DNA from: Topomyia yanbarensis
Taxonomy: Eukaryota; Arthropoda; Insecta; Diptera; Culicidae
Assembly (NCBI RefSeq): GCF_030247195.1
Contig: NC_080671.1
Coordinates: 416,278,044-416,342,043 of the forward strand
DNA length: 64,000 nt
Direction of reading: 5' to 3'
The notes beneath the pieces were generated by a model. That model had not been told where the DNA came from. It searched no databases and saw only the letters and a program-made list of their open reading frames with translations. A program made the position numbers and the translations under genes. This document shows positions 1 through 9,420 of the stretch, one piece after another (position 1 is the stretch's first letter; each line of letters opens with the position of its first letter).

Positions 1-189
1 AGCTTCCCATTGGGTGTTGAGCTTCTTCGAACCTCCTGATGTCACATCATATGGTGAAGGTCTTGGTCTCTTCGGCGTAAAGAACTGTTTGCATACCCTA
101 AGGTTTATTTTTCACCTCGTAAATTTCCCTCACCTTTGGCGATGTCAGTATTTGCGTTGTTTTACTCCCTGGAGGTTTACCGCTCTTCT
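1..189. other. unassigned left edge
   Basis: No gene, RNA or repeat boundary could be recognised here. The sequence runs into the LOA endonuclease remnant and may be more of the same element in a decayed state. Confidence 0.3.
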
Positions 190-555
190 ACAGGAGCCGT
201 GGGAAAATGAACACAATATCTTTGACTTAAATTCCTCAGCTTACAAGTTAGTATATTTTAAAGACCAGTCCACTCCAAGAGCTGCAGTTTTGATAAACGG
301 AGAAATGAAATTCTCTCCAATTCTAGGACTCATTCAACGAGATGTTGCATTGAAAATGGAGGCACTGACGGCTAGGGGCAACCAAGAGGTTGTGATCGCA
401 TCTGTCTGCTTCCCTTGCGATGCGGATACTGCACCCAATCGATACCCTCATAAGGTAATGCATAAACAAGCGCTTTATTCTAGGATGTTATGCCAATGCA
501 CATCGTACAACATGGGGTAGCACGGATATATATACCAGAGGTATATGTCAATGTA
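190..555 (+). pseudogene. LOA-clade LINE endonuclease remnant (left part)
   Basis: The reading frame around 190-480 encodes the start of an apurinic-type endonuclease of a LOA-clade LINE: ALLQEPWENEHNIF is the QEPW motif, and RAAVLINGEMKF and EVVIASVCFPCDAD follow in the expected order. After about 480 the frame changes, and a second frame carries an ANAHRTTWGSTDI stretch, the DANAH...WGS motif of the family. The endonuclease nicks target DNA to prime reverse transcription. The copy is frameshifted and stops near 555, where a different LINE begins; the same kind of endonuclease resumes at about 4870. I read the two parts as one LOA copy split by a later insertion. Family assignment comes from motif memory. 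Confidence 0.6.
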
Positions 556-725
556 TGTAACTCTGATATCACCAACATTTGTACCTACCGCAGTGCGAAT
601 ATAGATTCGGACCATTACCTAGTTGCAGTATGCATGCGCTCAAAACTCTCGACGGTGTACAACACTCGTCGTAGTCGGACGCCAAGGCCCAACATCGCGC
701 ATGGGTGACTCCGGGGTTGCCCAAT
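556..725 (+). pseudogene. endonuclease C-terminal fragment of a second LINE
   Basis: One frame reads TYRSANIDSDHYLVAVCMRS, which contains the SDHYLV motif that ends apurinic-type LINE endonucleases, followed by KLSTVYNTRRSRTPRPNIA, a typical linker before the reverse transcriptase. It breaks near 725 where antisense R1 sequence starts. The reverse transcriptase of what appears to be the same element resumes near 3520 on the same strand. This piece therefore looks like the left side of a LINE into which the R1 fragment was placed. Confidence 0.5.
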
Positions 726-2614
726 CTTGACCCCAGGAGGGAACTTCAGTCTCAGAACCCCGTCATACATGAGGTTCCATAGCACCGGGCCTAGGATCGA
801 GCCCTGCGGGACTCCGGTGGTAATCGGAACCCTTTTCTGACCGGCGTCGGTCTCGTATAGCAGTACGCGGTTCTGGAAGTAGCTTTCCAGGATCCGGTAC
901 AGACCCACCGGTAAGCTAAGTCGGTGTAACGAGAGCGCGATGGTATCCCAGCTTGCGCTGTTGAATACGTTCTTCACGTCAAGTGTCACTAACGCACAGT
1001 ATCGAATGCCTCGCCTTTTTCGTTCGATCGCTATCTCGGCAGTCTTTATCACTGAGTTGATAGCGTCCACCGTGGACTTACCCTTCCGAAAGCCAAACTG
1101 GTTGCTTGACAGGCCGTCCGTACCTTCCTCTCAAGCAATTTGCCAGTCGTGTCGATCAGACAGGTTGGTCTGTACGCCGATAGGTCGCCTGGCGGCTTCT
1201 CGGGCTTCGGCAACAACACCAATTTCTGCCTTTTCCATCTATCGGGGAAACGGCACTCGTCAAGGCATCTCTGAATAGCTAGCCTGAACATGTTCGGGTT
1301 CGCTATGATCGCTGCCTTGAGAGCGCTGTTTGGAACTCCATCCGGCCATGGAGCTTTGTTCGTTGCTAGGGAATTAGCCACTGCGAGTAGTTCTTCATTC
1401 GTCACCGGAGCCACCATTTCGGCCGCGCCCACATTGTCTCGTGGTGCAGGTGGCCAGGGGTTTGTGGCTCGAGACGGGAAGAGTACTTCGATAATCGTCG
1501 CCAACCGGTCCGGAGACCGTTCTGGGGGGTGAAGAGCCCCCTTTGGACTTGGCCATCTCAATTCTGTAGGCGTCACCCCACGGATTCGCGTTGGCACTCT
1601 CACACAGGTTGTCGAAACACGCTCTCTTGCTGCTTTTAATGGCCTTGTTAAGGGCCAATTTCGCAGCTCGAAACACTTCACGGCGGTTCTCTCTTGCATC
1701 CTCGGTGCGGGCTCTTTGCATCCTACGCCTAGCTCTGAGGCAGGCTGATCGTAGAGCTGCAATCTCGGCACTCCACCAGTATACGGCATTGCTTCTTGCA
1801 CGGTGCAACTGTCTTTCTTGGCAGTGTTTTTCTCGTCATAGTGGCGTCGCACGCGCGTGATAGAACGGCTACCAGCGCATCCATGCTTAGACTGTCGGTG
1901 TTGGCCTCCAGTCCCAGGGCTGCGGTGAAAGCTTCGCTGTCGAAGTGATTGGACTTCCACCCGCGTACCTGCCAGGGATCTCCCGCCCTCGGATGCTGCA
2001 CACCATAGTTGATCCTAAAGTGGATTGCTAAATGATCGCTATGGGTGTAGCCTTCGTCTACCTTCCATTCCATGCCTGGAACCAGACTCAGGCTGGCAAA
2101 TGTTACGTCAATCCATACCTCCACCCCGTTTCTACGGAATGTGCTAGCGGAGCCATTGTTAGCTAGTACAGTATCGAGATTCGCAAGCGCCTCCATTAGC
2201 GCTTGGCCCCTGTTATTTGTACAGCGGCTACCCCACTTTACTGCCCAAGCGTTAGTCTCCCGCTATAACTACCGGTTTCCGGCCCACTAGGTCTGACGAG
2301 AGCCTGTCGATCATCTGGTTGAACTGTTCTATGGGCCACCTTGGTGGAGCGTAGCAGCTAAAATAGAACACTCCATTGATCTTGGCAATCGCAACACCCT
2401 CGGCGGAGGAGTGTATTACCTCTTGAACCGGGAACCGTCCCGTTGTACAGATTGCCACCATTCCAGACCCGTCCGACACCCAATTGCCGTTGCCGGCAGG
2501 GATGGGGCACGGGTCTGATAGGAGGGCGACATCTGTCCTCGACTCCGAGACCGACTGCCACAACAGCTGTTGGGCTGCTGCACAATGGTTAAGATTTAGC
2601 TGTGTGACGTTCAC
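709..2614 (-). pseudogene. R1-clade LINE ORF2 (endonuclease plus partial RT), broken
   Basis: Read on the minus strand, the order is endonuclease N-terminus (TQLNLNHCAAAQQLLWQSV near 2600; PVVIAGD near 2255), the rest of the endonuclease (YTHSDHLAIHFRINYG near 2030), a linker, then RT motifs (NKAPWPDGVPNSALKA near 1330; LDVKNVFNSASWDTIALSLH near 960; GVPQGSILGPVLWNLMYDG near 790). The frame changes several times, so no intact protein is possible. Similarity to the plus-strand R1 copy at 50080-51357 shows that the coding sequence stops just before the catalytic FADD motif, near 725. The 3' half of the element is absent, unlike the usual 5' truncation of LINEs. Confidence 0.75.
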
Positions 2615-2620
2615 AGCTTC

Positions 2621-3484
2621 TTCTTATTTGCCTCACCGAAGGGACACGCTCATAACATGATTACGGGCTTGCTTCTTAGCGGTGCAGATAAGGCATTTAT
2701 GCGCCTTAGTGCAGCCCCGCTACTTATGCTCTTCCTCGCCGCAGTGACAACATAGTTTGCTCCTGTCTGTACCCTTACAATCGTACGATTTATGGCCGGA
2801 CTCAAGGCACCGATAGCACCTATCCACTGAAGGCGGCTGGGGTATGCTAATTGGGCATACTGACCAGCCGATCTTCAGTCTACCTATCACGGTAACCTTT
2901 TTGGCATCTGCTTTCAGTAGCCTGAGGTAGGCTACTTGGGTGCCGAAGGGTCCCCCTCTCAAGCGCACAGAGGCCCGCTCGATTGTTACGTAGCATTGCT
3001 CCTTAACGGCTGCGACGACATCGCCTGCGGTCGTGAACTCGTCCAGATGCTTACACTGGAGAGTCATTTCCGCCCCTAACGACCTCACCTGGGCGCCTTC
3101 ACCCAGGACCTCTTGGGTCAAGGCCTTATAGACAACACTGGATTGTGCGCCTCGCTTCAGCACCAGAAGCATTTCGCCTGTATTGGTGCGTCTCACGCTG
3201 CGCACGTCTTGCCCGAGGGCCGAAAGGCTTTTGGCCGCCCTCATCGACTTTAGGACGTCGGCATATTGGTCCTTGTCGGTCGTTAACCACAAGGCCCCGC
3301 CTCTGTCCTTGGCTTTCTTCGCGGGCCGCGGTGCATTCGGTGTCGGTGTCGGATTCTTCTTGGTGACCAGCGTCCAAGGGTTTGCGCCCCCCTGTCCCGG
3401 TTGCGCCGAGTTGCTGGTACCTTCTCTCTGCCCGGCGGGGTCATTTTCGTCCGGGTTTACCACGACCAAACGGCGTTTGGCCAT
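2621..3484 (-). pseudogene. R1-clade LINE ORF1 (gag-like, CCHC knuckles), nonsense-mutated
   Basis: A gag-like protein starts at the ATG ending at 3484 (MAKRRLVVVNPDENDPAGQR) and runs through a proline- and lysine-rich N-terminal region, a central RNA-binding-like region and zinc knuckles (CYRCLESGHKSYDC, then CCHCGEEEHK). A stop at 2720-2722 falls inside the second knuckle. In the same frame beyond it a third Cys-rich segment continues (RGCTKAHKCLICTAKK) and ends near 2621, next to ORF2. ORF1 products of R1 elements bind element RNA. The single nonsense codon makes this a pseudogene. Upstream, only about 30-50 bases separate the ATG from the other LINE. Confidence 0.75.
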
Positions 3485-3519
3485 GACGGTTACACGCCGT
3501 ATGGTGTTGGTTTTTGCAC

Positions 3520-4860
3520 CCTCGCCTGATGACTTCCTAGGGCGCTTCAAGTTCGACTCTGATCTCCAAGAAGTCAAAGAAAAGATCGGTCGGCTGAAAA
3601 CCAACAAAGCTGCCGGTGTAGATCAACTACCCAGCGAGGTATTAAAATACGGCGGTGAAACAATGGCTTGAGCGCTGCACTAGGTAATCGCCAAAATGTG
3701 GGAAGAGGAGATTTTTCCGGAGGAGTGGATGGAGACTGTCGTTTGCCCAATCTACAAAAAGGGTGACAAGTGTGGTCACCGATTTCAAATCGGCGTATGA
3801 TACAACTGATTGAGATCAGCTATGGCAGATAATGCGCGAGTACGGTTTTCCGGAAAGTCTAACACGATTAGTCAAAGCGACGATGGATCGGGTGATGTGC
3901 GTTGTGCAAGTATCAGGGACATTGTCGAGTCCCTTTGAATCTCGAAGAGGGTTACGAACAGGTGATGGTCTATCGTGCCTGCTGTTCAACGTTGCGTTAG
4001 AAGGTGTAGTAAGGAGAGTGAGGATAGACACGAGTGGCACGATCTTCATGAAGTGCGTCCAGTTTTTTGGCTTCGCCGAAGACATTGACATAATGGCACG
4101 GAACTTTGAGGCGATGTCGGAAACGTACATCAGACTGAAGGCTGAAGCCAGCAGGATTCGACTTGCCATCAACGTTTCGTAGACAAAATACATGAGAGGA
4201 AGAGGTTCTAGAGACGACAATGTGAACTTCCCATCCCGAGTTCGGATTGATGGTGACGAAATCGAGATGGTCGACGAATTCGTGTATTTGAGCTCACTGG
4301 TAACCGCCGACAATGATACAAGCATAGAAATTCAGAGACGGATCTTGGCGGGAAATCGTGCCTACTATGGACTCCGGAGGACGCTCCGATCGAACAAAAT
4401 ACGCCGCCGTACGAAGTTGATTATCTACAATACGCCGATTAGATCGGTGGTCCTCTACGGCCACGAGACCTGGACTATGCTCGCGGAGGACCAACGCACC
4501 CTTGGAGTTTTCGAACGAAAGGTGTTGCGTACCATCTATGGTGGCTTGTAGAACCATCCATCGCGCATACCGCAAAAATAGGGCGTTTGGCCTGGATACG
4601 TCGTAAGAATGTTGGACGACAACCCGGTGAAGATGGTTCTTAAGGGCGACCCTACAGGAACAAGAAGAGGGGGAGGGGGGGGGGGGCACAACGAGCACGG
4701 TGGATCGACCAGATAGAGGATGAGCTACGGACCCTTCGAAGACTGCGAGACTGACAACAAGCAGCAATGGACCGAGTGGAGTGGAGACGGCTTTTGCATA
4801 CAGCAAGAGACAACAAGGCTCTAGCCTGAACGGTAAGGTAAGTAAGTATGTAGCAAGGGA
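3520..4860 (+). pseudogene. reverse transcriptase of the second (host) LINE, degenerate
   Basis: Segments in changing frames give LQEVKEKIGRLKTNKAAGVD near 3560, MWEEEIFPEEWMETVVCPIY near 3700, SRRGLRTGDGLSCLLFNVAL near 3940, FGFAEDIDIMARNFEAM near 4065 and RTLGVFERKVLRTIYGG near 4495. These are RT and thumb motifs. The FAED segment stands where FADD is expected, so the first catalytic aspartate of the pair is Glu. The element ends with a GTAAGTAAG-type simple tail near 4845. The FERK...IYGG ending suggests an RTE- or I-like clade, but I cannot fix the clade. It pairs with the endonuclease piece at 556-725. Confidence 0.6.
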
Positions 4861-4869
4861 GTTGTATAT

Positions 4870-5600
4870 ACATTTATGAACGCAGTTAGAAGAGCACTAC
4901 AGGGCCTCACGTAATGGAGCGCTCAGATAACGGAAAAGAGAAACTGTTGGCACGTTTCTGACGAACCTAGTCTCTCGGATCACAGACACATAATGTTCGC
5001 CATAGAAGCCAATAAAATCACAGTACAAAAACACAGAGAGATAAGGAAAACAAATTGGTGTGTATTCCGCTCACGCATATCAAAACGGCAAATTTAAGGA
5101 AACGGCCCTACATACCATAAGACACTCCCCGGTTTCAAGGAAATAGCAATTTGCCAATTTTCTTGACGTCGAGGGTGCTTTTGATAATACGTCCTACATA
5201 TCAATTCCCAAGGCCAAAGAGGAGTGGACAAATCGATAGGGGACTGAATTCTTGCACTGCTCACGAGTCGAGAGATCATAGCCACGTTGGGACACACGAA
5301 AGCAACTATAACAGCCAAAAGCGACTGTCCCCAGGGCGGTGTACCCAAACCCCTGCTCTGGTCACTAGTGGTGGACAATCTTCTCAATGATCTGACTGAA
5401 ATGGGTTTCGAGATTTTTGGATATGCAGATGGTATTGTCCAAATTTAGAGGGGAAAGCATGAATCTGTACTAAGCAATCGGATTCAATTAGTTTTGAACT
5501 TCATCATGACCTGGTGTGTCAAAGAGGGACTCAACGCTACAAAAAAGGCAATTGTATCGTTTTTCAATAGGAAAAAAACTGAAATTGATTCCCCCAACGC
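4870..5600 (+). pseudogene. LOA-clade LINE remnant (endonuclease end plus RT), degenerate
   Basis: The frame near 4950-5065 reads WHVSDEPSLSDHRHIMFAIE, the conserved end of LOA endonucleases. From 5155 the pieces FLDVEGAFDN, CPQGGVLSPLLW-like coding (5325-5370) and FGYAD-like coding (near 5417) mark RT motifs, each in a different frame or with a stop. No intact reading frame remains. It is the continuation of the endonuclease at 190-555 and is related to the two LOA copies at 16978-21830. Confidence 0.6.
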
Positions 5601-5664
5601 TCAGTAAAACTACAATCAACTACGCAAAAGAAGCGAAACGTTTTCCTAGAAAAAAATTAAAAAC

Positions 5665-5718
5665 TAGATAGACGTGTCCATCTTTACCGTGACAACCGAC
5701 GATGGACACGTCTATCTA
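5665..5718. repeat. perfect 18-bp inverted repeat (hairpin)
   Basis: The 18 bases at 5665-5682 (TAGATAGACGTGTCCATC) are exactly repeated in reverse complement at 5701-5718, with an 18-base loop. It lies between the LOA remnant and a dispersed repeat. It could be the end hairpin of an element or the 3' structure of a retroelement RNA. Confidence 0.7.
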
Positions 5719-5739
5719 TACCAGGACACATGCTAATGA

Positions 5740-5945
5740 TCTCGGATGATTCGTAGTTATGCTGCCTAAGTTCGACCCTCATTAGCAAAAGACAAAGATT
5801 AAGCCCGTACGACATTAAGCCTGTTCCAATGACCATGGCACTTCTAGTTTTCCGATCTGTTTACTTCACATCCTTGCTCTCACTTGAGTACTATGGCCCT
5901 AAGTTTCATAACTTTCCCTACCCAGTAATCTCTAGCTAATTGAAT
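5740..5945 (+). repeat. dispersed repeat, copy 1
   Basis: About 205 bases, starting at GATTCGTAGTTATGCTGCC and ending near CTCTAGCTAATTGA, recur at 38514-38720 in the same orientation with roughly 85 percent identity by eye. No coding potential is visible. It probably belongs to a retroelement 3' region. Confidence 0.65.
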
Positions 5946-7028
5946 GTCGTTAAAACTTAAGTTTCAATTTCAACTCTATTTGTAATTATTGGTTATTACC
6001 AGCTATTAAAATTGTGAATCAACTTTATTATTAAAACTCAAAAGATTCTATAGTCAAGTGTGTGCTAAATGTAACACACGGTCAAAATATTCAACTGTTT
6101 GTGTCTGCAAGTTTTGCTTGAAAAGAAAAAAACGAAAAAATACGTTTCTGGAGTAGTCATTCAATTTGAAATATACCAATATTTTCAATATCGATGATTC
6201 ATTGCTCTCAATTAATCTAAACAGAAAAAATGCACTTTTTATTATCTTCTACCTTCACCTTTTCATTGCAGATAGTAGAAGAAACACAGTAGATTCGAGC
6301 GCTTTATGTTCAATTTCTCTGGAAAGTTCGAGATCGAACAAACACTCTACGGGATCTCTCTCTCTCCTACACATCCGACTCCCTGCAAATATTGATAACG
6401 AATGGATTATCTATGCAATTGCACTGTGCATTTGGTCAACACCGGCTACACGGAAGTTTGACATGTGCCAAAAACATATTTTGATTTTTTTTGAAAAGGG
6501 CTATATTTAATGACTTTTTGCTTATTTGAAAATTCTGGCAAGGTTTTTTTTTATTTTGTTTGAATAATACATATTTGATAACTTAGTACGTCTGTTCAAA
6601 CATTACGCAGAGGTAAACTATATCAAGTCAATACCGTTGCACTGAGTCATCGAACGAGCGAAACAATCTCTTCACTTAGATAATACGAATACAAACAATT
6701 TTTTTTTTTCGAATTGTAAAACCACTTGAAGCGTCAATGTAATTTGCAAAGATGCCGTTAGTACATGATGCCATCATGTTCCAACATGATTATATCATAT
6801 CAATAAGATCGAAGTCTCATACACAAAATTAACTAATATTCTAACGAGGTTACCTTGGTAAATCCCAATAATAATATAAAGTGCTAAACATTTTGGTTCG
6901 TTTTTACTGGTTATCTTTACTATCTTTTAATATTACATTATAGATTGTTAAGGTAATCATTCAAAACAAAGCCAAAATATATCTTCTATCGCACTTACGA
7001 AAAAACACAAACTCCCCGTAACACTCAC
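5946..7028. other. AT-rich intergenic or intronic sequence
   Basis: No gene or element boundary was recognised. The stretch may be intron of the minus-strand gene whose first exon ends at 7029, since that exon is followed on its strand by this sequence. Poly-T runs and simple AT-rich tracts are the only visible features. Confidence 0.4.
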
Positions 7029-7204
7029 CTATCGCTCACATCACGACCTTCCCCGACATCATCGTTACAGAACGGTAACTTTTCCACCGAAACTGGCGGC
7101 TGGCTATCGGTACCGGTTGCTTCACTGGTGACCGGAGTAGAACCGCCCAGAAGGATGGTTCCCGCCAGCAGCAGGGGTCCAATGAGCGTCGAGAACGTAG
7201 GCAT
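7029..7204 (-). CDS. first coding exon of a secreted-protein gene (partial)
   Basis: On the minus strand an ATG at 7202-7204 opens a 58-codon frame that ends in a strong splice donor (CGATAG then GTGAGTGT, exon end 7029, phase 2). The peptide starts MPTFSTLIGPLLLAGTILLG, a typical signal peptide with a 15-residue hydrophobic core, and continues with a Ser/Thr-rich stretch (TPVTSEATGTDSQPPVSVEK) and an acidic segment containing one cysteine (LPFCNDDVGEGRDVSDR). The product is therefore likely secreted or a type I membrane protein. Later exons were not found leftwards in the window, so the intron is long or the exons are short. I do not recognise the family. The exon is too short to stand out as an open frame; the call rests on the signal peptide plus the donor. 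Confidence 0.6.
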
Positions 7205-7940
7205 TTCCTACGTTTCTACTACACCTTGTTCCACCACCTGCGGATGTCGCTGGCTACTGCTAGATCAAACGAGGAACGTCTGATGCGTTCGCTTCACGTC
7301 GATACATTTGTTGGCACCAAAATCACACGTACTTTGTGCAATTGTTACAAGATGAAGCTAAACTTCTTCAGAAATACACTTCACTTTTCCGCTTGAGTAG
7401 AAAAAATTTGCACAAATTTGGAAAAAATAACTTTCGACTGCTTGCAAACAGCAAAAATACGTCCACACAAAACATCCAACCTGGAGCTGTCAGAACGGGG
7501 GTTCAGCTAGTAGAGCCGAATGACAATCATAACATCGCACGAAGTTATATGCACGCTCATTAAAAATATCTTAAAATCGAGTGATCAATTTCAAAAATTT
7601 CATGTTGTCAAGATATGAGTTTTCCTCCACTGTTTCGCGATTTTACTTCGGTATCACATATGTTAAAATTTTCACGCAGACGCAAAATTTCGCTGTATGT
7701 TACTCAAATGTCCAGCTAGTTTGTTTTTAAATATTAGACTCACAGCTAGTTTTTTTTTTAATAATTGACGTTTGACTTCGCATACACGTTAGATCGCCAA
7801 TAGTAATCTAACCCTAAATTCTATTTGCATTACGCACTCAAGCGCACACATAGACTTTATGTGGCAAACGGAACAATTTATTCGTGCACATCACACATAA
7901 GTTATACGTGCGAATTATTATTCGCTCAATTTCTTTCTTT
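7205..7940. other. putative 5' UTR and upstream region of the secreted-protein gene
   Basis: Sequence just upstream of the ATG at 7204 on the minus strand should hold the 5' UTR and promoter of that gene. No clear TATA or initiator pair was identified. Open frames here are short and show no domain. Confidence 0.3.
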
Positions 7941-8219
7941 TTAAAAATGCATTACAAGTGATTCGCCCCAGGGATGCGAACGGTACCGGTAAACTACATA
8001 TTTTCCGGTACATTTACATTTGGACAAACCGTACAGACCGCTACAGCGATGCATCACTGCTGCTCCTGCCAGAAAGGTAGCCAAACCGAATACACTTCCA
8101 TACAGCAGTAAAATACATTTTAGTTGTACTTCGACTGCTCGGTGAGAGTGTGGCGCACAATGTTCTCTACTTTGTACAATGTTCTCTGCACATTCAAAGG
8201 GAGAGGGCCGCACACGCAC
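7941..8219 (-). CDS. possible small membrane-protein exon
   Basis: A 92-codon open frame without a confirmed start carries one convincing hydrophobic segment (LLLYGSVFGLATFLAGAAVM) followed by a Cys/Lys-rich tail (KCKCTGKYVVYRYR). A possible splice acceptor (CACCGAGCAG) lies upstream, before the codons for EVQLKC. It could be the last exon of a small membrane protein or chance. No family was recognised and no initiating ATG precedes the hydrophobic segment in frame. Confidence 0.2.
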   Translation of the reverse strand: MRVRPSPFECAENIVQSREHCAPHSHRAVEVQLKCILLLYGSVFGLATFLAGAAVMHRCSGLYGLSKCKCTGKYVVYRYRSHPWGESLVMHF

Positions 8220-8221
8220 AC

Positions 8222-8690
8222 GATCTTAAGCCTAATTTGGGGAGAAGAGTAGAATCACTTGTCTGGATTTCGTCAACCTAGTTAGGTAAAATATTTCTAT
8301 CTGGTCAAATTAAGTAAATCTTAGAACTAAAGAGTACACGTGTAAAAGTAAAAGTACCTGCATGTCATTTCTTGCCTATAAATTAAAACTTAAATTAATA
8401 ATAAACCGTTCGGTAATCAATTCAATAAAACAAATCGGTTACATTTTGCCGAACAATCAGTCAGTATTTTACTGGATAATGTTTATACCGAAAAAACAGA
8501 AAGCTGATAAATTCAGCGAAAAATATTGCGGGTTTCAGCAAATTATTCGAAAAATTACTGAAAATCGCTAAAAATGAAAACTATATCGCAAATTTTTAAA
8601 CAATTTGCTGACAGCTCCATTAAAATATCACTTTACTGAGAAACCGTCAAAAGAAATTACTGCACAACTTTTGGCTGTCTTAGTGTATAG
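8222..8690. other. AT-rich stretch without recognised features
   Basis: No coding, RNA or repeat signal could be supported. Confidence 0.4.
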
Positions 8691-8691
8691 A

Positions 8692-8964
8692 TCATTCGTG
8701 TCTCATTAAATCAGCACGATTCCCCTTACTGTGAACTACCACCCATCGAGTTTCCCTGGCTGTTGCGTTGTGAGCGGATGCGTAACCATTATCGAATTCT
8801 AGATCGCTTTTAGTGAAGACACCAGCATTTCCTGTAACGACGGACACGAACTCGTTTAGTTCGACGCCCGGGCGATGGCAGACCTGGACACCATCTAGTT
8901 TTCCATCAGACTTCAACAACAAGCGAGACACCTGCTGGGCACAGAAAGAAGTCCGGCAAATCAT
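8692..8964 (-). CDS. possible coding remnant, unrecognised
   Basis: A 90-codon frame contains protein-like sequence (KSDGKLDGVQVCHRPGVELN; ARETRWVVVHSKGNRADLMR). Just upstream on the same strand another frame starting at ATG near 9092 reads MLGDEMIRWVSFRTASTKM before a stop, so this may be one gene broken by frameshifts, or an old element. It lies head to head with the TFIIF gene about 350 bases away. No domain was recognised. Confidence 0.2.
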   Translation of the reverse strand: MICRTSFCAQQVSRLLLKSDGKLDGVQVCHRPGVELNEFVSVVTGNAGVFTKSDLEFDNGYASAHNATARETRWVVVHSKGNRADLMRHE

Positions 8965-9092
8965 CGCGCATAGCCGTCACGAGATTAGCACATACTGTGC
9001 TGATCGATTTGCATTGACCATCCAGTCACATCTTGGTAGATGCAGTGCGAAATGAAACCCAGCGAATCATCTCGTCACCTAACATTTTGTGA

Positions 9093-9420
9093 CAAATATA
9101 TTACTAAAATTGTCCAAATAGCAGTAAATGTTAATTCTCAAAGACAAATTTTCAGCGTGTTTATTGTGCACACATTATAAAATTGACTTGTAAGTTTGTT
9201 ATCTGTGTTAACATTTCCCAATTCGATGTTTTATTTTGGGTGTCGGTATAACAGCCGAACACCACTGCCAGCTGTTGAGTTGAAGTTGACGTTTCGTCTG
9301 TTTGCGAGGCATTGCTAGAAAAGCGAGAGTTCTTTCTATTTTGTTGAAGATTTTTTTTGTTTGAAAATTACTGTTATATTATTCTAAATAATAGTTTTAC
9401 TCAATCAGAGGAATTTCGCG
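9093..9420 (+). promoter_or_regulatory. upstream region and 5' UTR of the TFIIF large-subunit gene
   Basis: This is the interval before the TFIIF ATG. It holds a run from about 9240 (CGGTATAACAGCCGAACACC) to 9420 that is less AT-rich than its surroundings and must include the 5' UTR. No TATA box at a usual distance was identified, as expected for a housekeeping gene, and the start point is unknown. Confidence 0.35.

Larger units (their letters stand above)
190..5600 (+). mobile_element. three-level LINE nest: R1 in LINE X in LOA
   Basis: Outer layer: LOA endonuclease (190-555) continuing at about 4870-5600. Middle layer: a second LINE with its endonuclease end at 556-725 and its RT at 3520-4860. 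Inner layer: an R1 fragment on the minus strand at about 726-3515. The order of domains on each side of each break is what insertion would give. Boundaries are approximate because all three are decayed. Possible target-site remnants resembling GTATATRCA occur near 543 and 4863, but they are too short to be decisive. Confidence 0.5.

Noticed and set aside
3183..3671. A 162-codon plus-strand frame ending in reverse-transcriptase-like sequence
   Set aside because: Its first two thirds are antisense to the R1 gag. Only the last part is real LINE coding, so it is a chimera across an insertion boundary.
7336..7563. A 75-codon frame opposite the secreted-protein leader
   Set aside because: No domain, poor composition, and it overlaps the likely 5' UTR of the minus-strand gene.
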